Assembly (NCBI GenBank): GCA_026745465.1
Contig: JACYXH010000310.1
Span: 3,524,001-3,588,000 of the forward strand
Origin: Lota lota
Lineage: Eukaryota; Chordata; Actinopteri; Gadiformes; Lotidae
Direction: 5' to 3'
Length of the DNA stretch: 64,000 bases
This document shows positions 1 to 19,574 of this stretch, one piece after another (within the stretch, counting starts at the first letter, position 1; each line of letters starts with the position of its first letter). The position numbers and the translations under genes are program-made. The notes under the pieces are model-generated. The model searched no databases. It was not told where the DNA came from and saw only the letters and a list, made by a program, of their open reading frames with translations.

Positions 1-73
<73 letters not shown>
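1..73. repeat. (TG)n microsatellite, cut by window edge
   Basis: An uninterrupted TG run fills the first 73 bases and ends where 'tgtaagtgta' begins. Its left end lies outside the window, so the true length is unknown. The open frame through it (alternating Cys-Val) is an artefact of the repeat. Confidence 0.98.
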
Positions 74-5199
<5,126 letters not shown>

Positions 5200-5430
5200 C
5201 TCAGCTGTGCGACAGGGCAGGAAGTCAGCGGGGGGCCAAGCAGGAAGCGGATGCGACGGCAGAGGAGAAGGGAGAAGGGAGGGGCACGTTTAGCGGAGGC
5301 GCACGCGCTCCGATTCCTTGCCGCTGGAACGGCCAGTGACATTTGACGCACCATTGGCACCAGAGGCAAATGAGATTACAGCGGAGGGAATGGAATTGAC
5401 ATGAGCCTCCTGACAGATTTACAGATCCCC
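5200..5430. promoter_or_regulatory. CpG-richer patch, possible regulatory element
   Basis: This block holds far more CpG dinucleotides than its surroundings (for example gcggatgcgacggc and ggcgcacgcgctccg). It runs into a stretch with gagattacagcgg. Frames open on both strands here reflect GC content, not a recognisable protein. Composition suggests a small CpG island or conserved enhancer, but no TSS or TATA box is evident. Confidence 0.25.
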
Positions 5431-5452
5431 GCCGGAAAGAACAGAAACGTGC

Positions 5453-5473
5453 GGGGGGGGGGGGGGGGGGGGG
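5453..5473. repeat. Poly-G run, 21 bases
   Basis: Twenty-one G in a row follow 'aacgtgc'. It is one of about a dozen long C or G homopolymers in this window. Length in the assembly may be inexact because such runs sequence poorly. Confidence 0.95.
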
Positions 5474-5607
5474 AAGCTGTAAAACCTATCATCTGTGTGG
5501 TGAAATACACACAGCCTCGAACAACTTGTTTGGTTTAGGAAGAACCATGCTCATGACTTTAAATTTGATGTACTTGCCCTTACTCCCAACCCATACCCTG
5601 TTTCTCT

Positions 5608-8531
<2,924 letters not shown>

Positions 8532-8580
8532 CTTAATACAGCTTGTATTCTCATTATGTGAGAATACAAGCCGTATTAAG
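8532..8580. repeat. Near-perfect 22-bp inverted repeat (hairpin)
   Basis: Left arm 8532-8553 (cttaatacagcttgtattct...) and right arm 8559-8580 (tgagaatacaagccgtatta...) are reverse complements over 22 positions with one mismatch. That mismatch would be a G-U pair in the plus-strand RNA. The loop is only 5 nt (ttatg). It is too short and too perfect for a typical animal pre-miRNA and has no poly-T terminator. It may be a compact palindromic mobile fragment or a structured site. Confidence 0.9.
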
Positions 8581-8973
8581 AGGACCGAAAGATTGTGATG
8601 CCCCAAATGTAAACATTAAAACTGTATGTTTTGTCCTTGTCATATCATCCCCATCTCAGTCATACTATTTACCTATTCACAATTTGCCTATCAAATAATC
8701 TTTTTTTTGTACACCCAAATCGAAATATCATGTTGAAACTACTACAGCATTAACATCTTGTGATGATGTTTATTTTGAATAATGTTAAATTGTGGGAATA
8801 CGATTTTTTGTATTGTCTTGAATAAATAAATCCTACGAATAAAGTACCTGAAAAAAACCACGAGAATGTCAAGGTTATCCCAAACAAGTTAAAGGGAAAA
8901 AGGGTTGAATGACTTTTCTACTTCATGACTAAAACCAATAAAATTACAAGTGGGATATTCATTTATTAAGCTG

Positions 8974-8988
8974 AAGGTCATTGACCTT
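8974..8988. promoter_or_regulatory. IR1 nuclear-receptor-type palindrome
   Basis: The sequence aaggtcattgacctt is a perfect 15-base palindrome: AGGTCA, one base, TGACCT, plus one flanking pair. An inverted AGGTCA repeat with one spacer is the classical IR1 site bound by FXR-RXR and related receptors. The match is seen directly; function is inference. Confidence 0.45.
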
Positions 8989-9460
8989 TTTTTAAATTAC
9001 AAACACATTAATAAATTCAATTATCAAATAAATAACTCACTAAGAATTTGTCTGCGTTCAAAGTGAGACATTTGTTCAATTCTGAGAATATCTTCTTGCC
9101 CAATTTAGTGTTGTGTTATTCTAAGCAATTGGCAGGCAGAGGAACTGGTGTTGGGTGTTTGGTTAAATTAAATGAATGTTGATTTCAAAACAGGGTTGAC
9201 TCAACATAATACCTGCAACGTACAGAAATTATCCACTTTATACCTTTGCTCTATCTTTGCATTGTATTTACATGACAGACACACACACACAAAAAAATGG
9301 GCGTGTCCAGTAAATGACAAATTGCAGGGTGTTGCCCCTCCGCGCTTAATAACAAGCTGTTGGAGCGCAGCAAAAGCATGCACCTCGATGCAAACCAAAT
9401 TCATCTTCATTAAAGAAAATACATTTTGACACGTTGTTTTCTTCCAGCGATGATATCTCT

Positions 9461-9490
9461 GGACGTATGGGTGTTTTAACCCATACGTTC
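9461..9490. repeat. Short hairpin, 12-bp stem
   Basis: Arms ggacgtatgggt (9461-9472) and acccatacgttc (9479-9490) pair with one G-T wobble around a 6-base loop (gtttta). It lies 13 bases past an acceptor-like ttcttccag. No terminator-like U run follows. Confidence 0.8.
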
Positions 9491-11859
9491 TTAGGTTTTC
9501 CTGTTTAAAGTTCTCTATTATTCTGCCTATTGAGAAATGCTATCACACAGGACTTTCTGCTTTTCTTTTCTTTTTAATCACAGAACTTAATAAAATACTA
9601 GCCTTGGTTCTATAGAACAGGGGACATTACTGAATCCTTCTAGCCTACTCACCGCACAGCCCTGGTCATGAATTAATTTATCTCTCAGGCACATTAAGAT
9701 AAATCAGAAGACTTTGAATGACTAATGACGACAGCTGGGGCTTCGAATCCAAGGGCCAACAAACAAATAGCATGATTGCTAAGTAGTACATCGCTGAAAG
9801 AGCTCCAGTCCATTATATCTCACAATACATACAGCTATACAACACATTGCATACATTAAGCACAGAGCAGCCTTTCTGGCTATCTCTCTTTCCAACCATA
9901 ACGTAATAAATATGCAATATGGTCCCACAATTTTTTCATATTGGAGGACTTGAATCACAAGAGGTTAATGTACCTGCCAACAGCATTCACCGCAAGCTAA
10001 GTGATTTGTTAGATGGGAAATCCAATGCATCTCTAAATACGCAATATTTCAAATTGCTGTTTATGTATTTATCATGTATGTTTATGTGTTTATGTTTAAC
10101 TATTTTCGTTGTTCATCACAAAAGGATTCATTAATATTTGCCCTAATGCACTAATTCATCTAACAGATTTACGACAACATTACCCTTTATAGGAAAATAG
10201 AACAACTTAGACTAACAGCAATTTCAATTCCAATCCCCCTGCCTTCATCCTATGCAGTTTCATTTCATTTATATATTGAAGAACTTCATCTAAAACAACA
10301 TATACAGCATTAGAGCCATTGGCTGAGCACCTCTCACACTTCAGTGTGTTGATAAACAGCTTCAAATCAAGCGGGAAGAACCGATGCCATGTTTTTCTAT
10401 TCCTGTTTCTGGTGGAATTGATCCAGTCGTACACAACTTGGCAGAATGATCAAGTGGCTCATTAAGCAGAAGAAGGAATTAGTTCCAAGTGTGTCAGATC
10501 GGAGGAAATCACGTCAGCCCCCACCCCCACCCTTCAGGGCATCGATGTATCCCCCCCCCCCCCCCCAATGAATGTCTCATGTGTCTAAAATACTAAGCCG
10601 TGAAGTTTCATGGAGGAATAAGGGTTTGGTTGGCATAGGCTACATTGTTAAGTACGTAAGTATGTATTTTTACATAACGAACTTGGAAACACACTCAGAT
10701 CAGATGGAGAGACATCGAAAAACACATTTAGCGTGTCACACAATAATCAATTTTGCTGAGAACTGACATCAAGTTCAAATGCTTTCACAATCATGACCTG
10801 CACATTTGACCAAAGGCTATACACAGATTAGTATTGGCCATTGCCCCGCCAGACATGCAGGTCCACACTCTACATCCTCCCACTGAGGGTTCAAGACAGA
10901 CATAAGAAGTGTGACAGAGGGATTCATGCCATGCCATGGTGTGGGTTACAGGTTGCAGAAAAATCCATTTTGAAAGAGGAGCGTGGGGGGCACTCCCATA
11001 CGAAGAGATGACCTCCATCATTTCACGACTAACGGTGTCTCACGAACCGTATTCCCTGTTGTGGTGAACCCTCTCACCTGCCGCATAGATCAAAAATGTA
11101 ATACGTCACTATTTTGCGGAAGATAAATAGTGTTTGATTAAAAAAGAAAATCTTCCAAATTTGGGGGGATTTAGATAGAGAAATGGCCTTTGAAAGTCTT
11201 CTTAATTACTTTGTACGTTTGATTATTCGGCTTCTTTCTCAGAGATCGAAGGCAGCTGTCATTACCAAATAACTGTCATTAATAAATAAAAAAACTGACA
11301 GAAACCCTTTGAATTACTTTGTTTTTGGCTGGAACTATGATGAGAGATCAAACAAAGGATTGGAATCGCGAGAGAGAGAGAAAGAGAGAGAGAGACTTAA
11401 ACAAACACTAGCTACACTTACTCTATGTTTGAGTTCATATCCAGTTAAATGAAAAATAAACACAATGCTAAATAGGTAGTGAAATGGATCATATTGTCGA
11501 ACAGGACCCAAAAAAATGCTGTTTAGCTCCAAGTTTGCACCTGTAAGTTATGTAAATAGAGGGAGACAAAACAGAAAGAGGAGAGGGGACAACCAAGCAG
11601 AGAGACAGAGGACAGATAGAAGCGCAACGACTCTCAGAATAGTGTAGAAGGGGTTAGAAATTAAATGGGGCTCCATAACCTTTAAAAAAGTATAATTGCC
11701 CTAGAAATTGGGTGTTCAAAAGCGGGTCCAGATTTTGTCATTCAACATAGAAAAAGTATGGTTTTACCAATATTTTATAAAATTGTCTTGGTAATGATCT
11801 GAAATGCCTAGAAAAGTCCTTGTTAAAGAAAAAAGGGAATTTCCTACCCTGGTGTCCAT

Positions 11860-11935
11860 CTAGCACTTTGACCCCCCTGCCCTCCGGCAAGAGATTCTGA
11901 GGCACTGGGTGAAAAACACAGACTAGCTAGCACAC
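11860..11935 (+). mobile_element. Possible L2/CR1-type LINE coding scrap
   Basis: The plus strand around 11876-11915 reads LPSGKRF-stop-GTG-stop-KTQTS. This resembles the LPSG-R(F/Y)R...KT motif near the C-terminus of fish L2/CR1 LINE proteins, with two stops. Similarity is short and recalled from memory, so the call is weak. Confidence 0.3.
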
Positions 11936-13127
11936 TGTTCCAGCCCTCCACAACATCAGGTCCTCTGATGTGGGTGTCCAACATTCATGAACAGCTATAA
12001 AAAGATTAACGCCAAACGGCTCAGCTAACTAGGGAAAAATCCATCAAGGGAAAGCTGCCTCCTTCTGATACCAACACGTACTGGACAACAGCACGATTTA
12101 TTCATTTATTTATTTAAACAATGGTTACATTAGCTTACATTAGCATGTCATGGCATTGCAGCCAGTAAACAGTGATTTTCATCATCATAAACAGTATTTC
12201 TGCCGGTTTGACCTTCTTCGATGATTTATTATGTGAGGGAGAGAGGAGGGAGAGCTGGGCCTGCTTTTAAATGGGATTTTTGTCACACGTGATATACGTG
12301 TACTAATATTGGTTATTGAGGTTTAACAGGAAATTGTTCAGAAGATGTGGTGTAGTCCAGCCCAGCTCTCCGTCTTGCCATTGTTGCTCGGCTGATTTTC
12401 CTCTACGGTGTGTCAGTGACCTACTTGTCTGGGCTAGGGCCTAATCAGGATCGTAAGAAGCCTGGTAAAATAAATTACGTGACCACATTGTGCTGGAGCT
12501 TGACGTGCCATTTGAATATTGCCCTTTACAAAAAATTTTGATGTTGCTTCAGATTTCAGACGCTATGGATATATAAAAACAAGCTGCTTAATATGAGTGC
12601 AATTTGGATTTCTCAACAAACAAACAAATAAAAGATCAATATATAAATACATTTCTAAAATATATTTCAAAGCTGAAATAGGTAGCAGCCAAAATGGAAC
12701 TAGTATTTATAAATATATCTTTACATACCATAATATTTATTGAGTTAAAGTGGCAGTAAGTGAGATCATTTTGAGTTCTGTTTCATTACAATTGGATTCA
12801 AATATCATTAGGGCTCCTGACTGTAAAAGGGGGACTGCCAGATTTAGGTTTGCATCTCATCTCCTCCAGTTTCCTCTCCTCTTCCACTCGTTCGTGCACG
12901 CATGAACACTAAAATATTAGCTTTAAACCAGCCCTGGCTCTAGCAATAACAAATTCTGCCTTACATGCTAACATGTCCATTCATTCATCCCATTCCATTC
13001 CCTCACACTGCATTCTGTATTAAAATACATATTTTCCATATCTGTTCCCCCCTCTGGGATGTTTGTCCTCCTGCTTCTAACCTCTTATTGGGAAACAGCG
13101 GGTGGCCACAGTGTGACACCAGTGGGC
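11936..13127. other. Non-coding stretch, nothing recognised
   Basis: Plain DNA with a purine-rich patch near 12235-12255 and an imperfect palindrome acacgt-gatat-acgtgt at 12285-12301 containing an E-box CACGTG. No coding signal. Confidence 0.55.
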
Positions 13128-13303
13128 TGACTCCAGGGAACCGGGGGGACTATGAAATAACACCCATGTGCGGGCTGGGGAGGACATGCTAACCCCGTAC
13201 AGAGGAAAGACCCCCTACCCATGGGGGAGGGAAGGGATCCCAGGGGTCCGTGATTGCTCCGAGGCAACAGCGGTACGTTAACCACTGTGCCGACGTGCCA
13301 CGC
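13128..13303 (-). mobile_element. Old tRNA-derived SINE (DANA/mermaid-like)
   Basis: Read on the minus strand, the element starts near 13303 with tcggcacagtgg (box A like, 13282-13293), then gttgcctcggagc. A degraded box B region (about 13230-13250) follows, then sequence corresponding to ...ctgtacggggttagcatgtc and cccacacgg..., ending near accggttccctgg. This order matches a widespread tRNA-derived teleost SINE ('gtcgcctcacagcaag ... gagtttgcatgttctccc ... ctccggtttcccc'). Divergence and small indels indicate an old copy. Confidence 0.6.
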
Positions 13304-13501
13304 GATAGAAGTAGCGTTTTTTTCTCAGTGGGTGGGAATGCAAGGGGGAACAAATGAGCCATTATGGTTGTTCTTCTTTGCAATCCCCCATGCAATATTA
13401 TTGCATGCTAAAGACTGCCTGAGGACTGACGGTATTACAAGGGCAGCGCAATTAAACAGGCACCAGAACCATTAAACACAGGGTTAGATTATATGTATTG
13501 C

Positions 13502-13528
13502 TTTTTTTTTTTTTTGGGGGGGGGGGGG
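13502..13528. repeat. T14-G13 homopolymer junction
   Basis: Fourteen T are followed directly by thirteen G. The paired runs give an open Phe-Gly frame that is artefactual. Confidence 0.95.
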
Positions 13529-15140
13529 TTCTGTATGTGTATTCAAATGGTGCTGAGAAAAATGATTTCACATTACAATGGTATAAGTCTACACCAAAAA
13601 TTACTACATGGGTGTTTATGCCCAGAAAATGTCAGCATTAGAGATTATTTAAATAAACAAAAGGAATATGCTAAATAATCCATTACCATATTGTGTCATG
13701 TTAGTCTCAAGGATCCTGAATGAACAAAACAAGTTTGGTGAATGTGTTTACACATATTTTCTTCAGGTGCCCATGCAAATATTTTTCATTTGAATGAAAG
13801 ATACAAATCAGTGCAGCGCAGTGCAGACAACCAAAGTTTTAGAGTTGAGAGATTTAGAGTCCCTGTATTGTTATCAATTGATTACTTCTTTAAGAAAGTG
13901 CTCAGGTCACAGCTGGGCATTCAAATAGGGGCTATATTCAATCACAGGGTTCAATGTAAACATAATGTGATTGGCTGATGCCCAATTAATCAGATTGTCT
14001 AAAAATAACAAACTTGAAAAAATAACATTTGCAAAACTTTCCTTCTTGAATGTGTGATTATTAAGTTGACTATTCCGACTCCGTAGACACACGCACACAC
14101 ACACAAACCAATCTCCCAGCGCTCATCCCTCTGTGCTTTAAATGAAGGCGGCAAGGCGGGTAAACGGACGGAGGCTGAGGCATTGGTTCTGAACACATGC
14201 GGTGAGCTATCAAGGATACACATCAACACTACCCAGTGCAGTGTGACTGGGTGCTGCAGGAGGTCATACACGCTGTGGTGCTAACAAGCGCCCCCTCACT
14301 GTACCCGGCAGTAATAATGAATAAAGCTTACTGCATCTCCACCTCCGGAGCTCTGCAGCCAGTGAGCTTCCTCTGCTAAACTGTTGGTTTGAAAGTTTTT
14401 TAATAAAATAAGAATAGGCTAAATAAAATCTATGTTTGCCAAAGGAAATCATCTCTGGCTGGTTTTATGACTCTGGGAAACATAAGGAGGGAGCGATAAG
14501 TGTATGGAGAAACATATAGAAAGAGAGGGAGAGAGAGATGGATCGAGAGGGACGGCGAGGGAGTAAGACAACACTTTCTTGGAAACCTGCCTCCATATTT
14601 TCAGCTGGCTAAGTACAAGCACCTTTTACCACAACCTTGGCCCAATTTATTTCCTTCCTCAGCCTCCCTAGCTCCTGGCATTTTAAGCAAGGTGAACGAA
14701 GAGGTCAAAAGATGCTGCTCAATCAAACCCCCAAAAAACTATATATATTGGTTCATAACCAATCCTGCGACAATCAATTTCAACACAAAGTCAGCCCAAG
14801 GTGAAGTCAAGCAAGGTAATTCCCGCCCTACTAATAGCCTAACAATGTGTCAGACCAATCAGATCTGTGTGTCTTCTTTTGCGTGCTACTCCCTCTTCAA
14901 CAATTCACTTTTCGAAGAGCCTTTCCTTTTCATCTTCATGTGATGATGGCTTTATTTTTTCGGATTTTTCACCTAGCTAAAACCCTTTATGAGAAGTGCT
15001 TTGAATTCGGATGTGAACAGACGGGGGGTCTTGGGAAGATGGAGGCGACATCAAAGTGGAGCATGTGTCATCTGCATCAGAGACGTCAACCTGGGCGAGA
15101 CTAACGGGGTGGCTAAGGACACTGCAGACAACCCCCCCAC
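13529..15140. other. Non-coding stretch
   Basis: No gene recognised. A 147-codon frame at 14500-14943 on the plus strand starts in GA-rich repeat-like sequence and resembles no protein I know. A short CA run lies at 14088-14104. A CTCF-like core (gcgccccctcactg, 14288-14301) is present on the minus strand, with only the AGGGGGCGC half well matched. Confidence 0.55.
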
Positions 15141-15172
15141 CCCACACACACACACACACACACACACACCAC
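15141..15172. repeat. (CA)n microsatellite
   Basis: About 28 bases of (CA)n after 'accccccccacccc'. Flanking Pro/His and Cys/Val frames on both strands are repeat artefacts. Confidence 0.95.
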
Positions 15173-16112
15173 ACCGATGGCTTACGGAGGCCTGGCTGAA
15201 TGCCTGGCTCCACCAGATACGTCCTGACACACAGATCACCGTCTGAGTCCGTAATTGAATTGGATACTGCTTTTTCCCCTCTCTCTCCCTACCCCCCACC
15301 CCCCTTATCCCTGAAAGATATCGGTCCAACACTATCCCTTCTCCCCTCCAAGCACACACGCAAACACCCACGCACACACACACACCAAGAGTGAGCTAAC
15401 CCACTTAACAGGGAAACCGTTCGGTCGCATATGCTTATGAGACGCGACCAAGAACGAGCATAGGAAAAGGAGGAAGCGAGGGGAGGGAGAGGGAGGAAAG
15501 GTGGGGGTTAAGCAAGGTGACCGTAGAAAGGTGGGTAGTGGTGGCGGGGATGATTAAGGCTTTGAAGTGCATAGCAACAGCAGAGCGATGTCTGAAAAAG
15601 CTGCCGTCATGCAGGCTGTGAATCCACAGCCACGCGGACAGAGAAGCAAGTCACCTGTGGCAGTTAAGAGACTGCAGGAGCTCCGTGAGACGACAGACAG
15701 AGCTTATTTGCTTCATGAGTCGAGACACACAGACAAGATTGCATGTTTAGTGGATTTTTTCTTTTAATCAAAGTGTCTCTGCCCGTCCAGAGACGAAAGC
15801 TGGCTGTGAAAGGAGTGGCATTTAGCAAGTTTCGGTCCAGAACTCCACAATGACTGAGGTGCATTACGTAAGCGCTGTATTATACATCGTATAATATGGT
15901 ATTGATTTGGCATACTATTAAAACACTTTTTTACTTTCTTTCCATTCCAGAAATGCACAGATGGATCAGAGTGTGTTTTCTGTGCATGGCTGTTGAATGT
16001 GTTCTTGCGGATGCATCTGATTATACCACAGAAAATCTCAATTTTCATATGAGATGCATAATAAACTAATGGATCACGCAATAGTATGAGCAAAACACCG
16101 GACCCAGGAACG
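15173..16112. other. Non-coding stretch, purine-rich in part
   Basis: A G/A-rich block spans about 15470-15560, with CA patches at 15350-15385. No coding or RNA gene signal was recognised. Confidence 0.55.
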
Positions 16113-16478
16113 TACACACACACACACACACACACACATCCACTGACACAAACTCACAAGCACATTCAACCTCCAACTAACATTCCCTTCATTCACCCTC
16201 CAACAAGCATGGGCAAAAACACTGAAACATTTCCATCCACCCACCCATACACCAACCCGTAACCCCCCCTCCACACACACAGCAACCCCCCCTACACACA
16301 CACAAACACACAGCAAACCCTAACACACACACAACAATACCCCCACACAGACATACACATACACACACTGTAAGCATCACACCCACATACACTCACAGCA
16401 AACCCTAACATACACACTCCCATACCCCCCCCACACACAGCAAACCCTAACACACACATACTAATACCCCCCCCCCCC

Positions 16479-16516
<38 letters not shown>

Positions 16517-16570
16517 CTGACACGCCCAGTTACCCACACAGTAACCAACACGCCCAGTATCCCACACCGA
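16113..16570. repeat. CA-rich minisatellite zone
   Basis: A pure (CA)n run (16113-16138) is followed by a degenerate array. Within it the unit cagcaaaccctaacacacac recurs near 16311, 16397 and 16439, separated by C-rich ata(c)n blocks, with a shorter relative (cagcaacccccc) near 16281. The array ends in C15 (16467-16481) plus (CA)n (to about 16513) and two copies of acacgcccagt. The Cys/Val-rich minus-strand frames across it are not genes. Confidence 0.9.
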
Positions 16571-16862
16571 CACCAGATGTGTTGGTGGTGCTTGTGATCA
16601 GCTACAATGGGGCGCAGACACTATGCTTCCATGGGAAGGCGAGTGTCTCACGACAGTGACATGACAGCAGTCTTAGAGGCAGGCTGCGTATCAGGGGAAG
16701 GTCTCTCCACCCTGGAGAGGGCTGACAGGTACCGCCGTGCAGAAGAGTCCTGGCTGTCATTGCTGGCTGACGTATCACTGAACTCCCCTCGACCCCACCC
16801 ACAGCTTACAATACCTGAATACCTGTCTGTAGAGATAACTACCTGCTTCTGCGGCTGCTGCC
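16571..16862. other. Unique island between CA tracts, frame of unclear status
   Basis: A plus-strand frame from ATG at 16607 runs through this island with ordinary composition (for example STLERADRYRRAEESWLSLL) before entering CA repeats as His-Thr. It resembles no protein family I know. Parts are open on the opposite strand too, which argues for GC-driven openness over coding. Confidence 0.4.
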
Positions 16863-17041
16863 CGCACACACACACACACACAGATCCAAAACACACACAT
16901 ACGCATGAGCGCGCTCACACTGACACACATATGCACTGCACTGCACACACACACGCTAACACACACACACAACCATGCACACACACACACACACACGCTC
17001 ACACACAAACACACCCAGGCACATAGACACACACACATACT
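16863..17041. repeat. Interrupted (CA)n tract
   Basis: Several (CA)n blocks are broken by tga, cat and gctaac insertions, ending at 'acacacatac'. A degenerate, older microsatellite than the pure runs elsewhere. Confidence 0.95.
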
Positions 17042-17219
17042 ACATATTAAAAACTAATCCAAAGTGGATACATTACCCAACACGGGAAGAAGATAAACAA
17101 TGCTATAAGTTATAGTCATCATAGTTCGTGAGTTTGATCATTTGGTTACTTTTGTAACCAAGCCGAGGTGGGCTGATTCTACATCCACCATTGTTCTCAC
17201 AGTCATGTTCCCCTTATTA

Positions 17220-17470
17220 CATGAATAATAGTGTATTGGCTTATTTTATTGAGTGAGTGCACGGAGCAGAGGAGAGGGCCCAGGGAGCTGTGGAGAGGCC
17301 TTTGGCACGGAGCTATAATTGCAATATCATATTCAGATTAGTCGGAGGTCTTTCCATCCATCCTACAACCGTCTGCCTCAGATTTGATTACCTCAGGACT
17401 CGATAGAGATAACCAGGATAAATTATTCACATTTCATGGCATTTAGTTATTGACCAGTGAGCATGGGCTG
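17220..17470. promoter_or_regulatory. Enhancer-like block
   Basis: Unique sequence with two GATAA motifs (agagataaccaggataaat, near 17405-17422), TAATTG (agctataattgc) and AT-rich pyrimidine runs. It lacks repeats and open frames. The look is that of vertebrate conserved non-coding DNA, but conservation was not tested. Confidence 0.22.
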
Positions 17471-18179
17471 AGGGGATGCGATATTAATAGCCACGTTTCT
17501 TATTTATGTGGGTTAACAATTTTTGGACTCGAAAGCATTTTTCTGATTGCTTCGCCCGTTCTCCAAAAACAACATCAAAATACAAAGAGTGAAATTGTTC
17601 AAGTCTCGCGGCTGGGCTCCTCAAACCCCATATGTAAATATCCCACAAAACATACACTGGACAAAAAACAAAACAAAAGACAACACGGCTATCAGCTGAG
17701 TTTCCCACCCCTCCACCACCACCACCACCCCCACCCCTCCCCTCCCCTCCTCTCCTTGTCCTGATCTCCACAGTGCAGGCGGGTCAATAAGCCATCATTA
17801 CAACACTTCACCCTTGGCTGGCTCCAAATTGAGCGCCTGAGGGATTAAGGAGAGGAGGCGATGATGGTGATGATGGCATGGCAGGGGGAACAGGGGACAT
17901 TGCTCATCTTCCCCCGCAGGTAAAACACCCGGGTGCACCCAGCGGCAGCCCATGGCCAAAAGAAAAAGGCGGCGGAAAGGCACGACTGTGTGACGGGACC
18001 GAATACCCCCTTCCCCCCACCTAAGGGGGGCATTGTTGCTACGATGATTGGGACGTCGTATATTCAGCCCCCCACCCCCACCCCCAAGATCGATATCCCT
18101 TTATTGCAGAGGGGAAATTGAAGGCAGGCCTTCATGGTGAGAAAAAACTAACAAAAACAAAGAGGCGGGCAGGTCAATG

Positions 18180-18500
18180 TCATGCGCTTGACATTATCTT
18201 TCTGTTATTAATTTCTGTTTTGACTTTATTGGGTCTTTGTCCTACTTGGATCCTATTCATGGATTCATGGATTCCTTGATGGCAATTTGTCTGGGTGGTC
18301 TGCCAGCGCCGCTGGATATAATATAAACCCTGTTTGGGTGGTTATTACGGCCAGACATTTTATTTTAATGATGTGCTCATGGAGCTCATCCATTTAATTT
18401 GACTCCCAGAAAACTAGGAGTGACTTTCAATAACTGGCGATGGGAGAAGTACAATGAAAAGCAATGTAAAATGCAGATAATGACATTACATGTAGAGACC
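18180..18500. promoter_or_regulatory. Enhancer-like block
   Basis: Repeat-free sequence with ttattaatttc, ttttaatgatg and catttaatttg homeodomain-type motifs and a central cagcgccgctgg palindromic core near 18304-18315. No open frame. The regulatory call rests on composition only. Confidence 0.22.
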
Positions 18501-19558
18501 TATAATGCCGCTCTCAGTGGGCCATGACTGCAAAAGCAATTATCCTGCCCATAAACCTGAATAAGACCAACAACAACAACAGTGATGTGCATGGTCAACA
18601 GTGTATAAAGCTAATACCTTGTTTTGTTCTGTTTCTTTCTACTGACCCACTCAAGGGTCAGGTGGAGACACAAAACACATTTGTGTTTTCAGTCAACTTT
18701 TTGTAATGGCTTATTTCATGCTAAATTGTATCATCACATCATGATTATTATTTATACAAAATATAGCCAGCTGCCCTGATCTATTATCAGCCCCACCCCA
18801 CTCCTGAACACACAAAGAAAAGAGAAAGAAGTCGATGTAACCAAAATAAGGGAACTATTCCATTTGAAAAAACGTTAAACTGAAAGACAGAAAAGCAGAC
18901 AAAGGGAAGTCAATTCGGCTTTTATCCAGCAGTCATATCCCCGGAAAGCTATTCTGGGGCGGGAGGGGGAGGTGGGAGGAGTGTTTGTATTATCTCTCTG
19001 TATTATCTCCCTGAGTCCTGAACAAGGTGTCGACGGGCTTAACTGACTGCCTTGACTGACTGTCTGGGCTACCGGGCTGCCTGGCGATGGTCTTTGTGCC
19101 GTGTGGCAAATGGAATTCAAATCCAGCCATGCGGGGGTGGGGCTGCCAGTGATGGTGTTGGTGGATAGGAGGGGGTGGTTGGTGAAGTAGGCCGGAGCGA
19201 GGGTGGCTCCATCTTTCAGCTTTGACGGTCGTGTGTCAGCCCTCTTGATGGATCACTGGGGCTGCAAGCTGCCATCTTGACAGCAGAGCGCAACGCTCGG
19301 CTGATGAATTGTGAAATGAGACAGTCCCACAAAAGGGCTGTGTGGTGGGCAGAGCCCGGACCTGCGAGGTGCCACGGCAACTAACACTGACCGAAAACCC
19401 CACCCCCTTGCAACCCCATCCCTACGGCAGAACGCTGCATCCATCTCCCCTGGACTTGATGCGAGGGTAATAAGGGTGCTGGGTGCTATGGAGACAGTCT
19501 ATCTGATCTGTTCCCGAGGGACCTGGGAAGCATTGATGGGTTTTGATGGCAGGTCGAT

Positions 19559-19574
19559 GGGGGGGGGGGGGGGG
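19559..19574. repeat. Poly-G run, 16 bases
   Basis: Sixteen consecutive G after 'gtcgat'. Confidence 0.95.

Larger units (their letters stand above)
8581..11849. other. Non-coding stretch, AT-rich
   Basis: No gene recognised. Items of note are a poly-C run of 16 at 10551-10566, short CA and GA patches (near 9280 and 11370-11394), a 12-bp hairpin at 9461-9490 and the IR1 motif at 8974-8988. A minus-strand frame at 10207-10434 has ordinary composition but no recognised domain. Confidence 0.55.
17042..19558. other. Non-coding stretch containing enhancer-like blocks
   Basis: No gene recognised. C-rich and GA-rich patches lie at 17700-17760, 18000-18110 and 18955-18985. Two sub-blocks with many homeodomain-type motifs are listed separately. 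Frames at 17798-18121 and 19253-19444 are GC-driven. Confidence 0.55.

Noticed and set aside
8532..8580. MicroRNA gene call for the hairpin
   Set aside because: Total length 49 nt with a 5-nt loop is shorter than normal animal pre-miRNAs and no known seed was recognised, so it is kept as a hairpin only.
9730..9765. tRNA-like T-loop (gcttcgaatccaagggc)
   Set aside because: No acceptor stem, D-arm or anticodon arm can be folded around it; the TTCGAATC match is chance.
16311..16450. Interstitial telomere repeat (ccctaa words)
   Set aside because: Only one hexamer per about 40-85 bases, embedded in CA sequence; not tandem TTAGGG.
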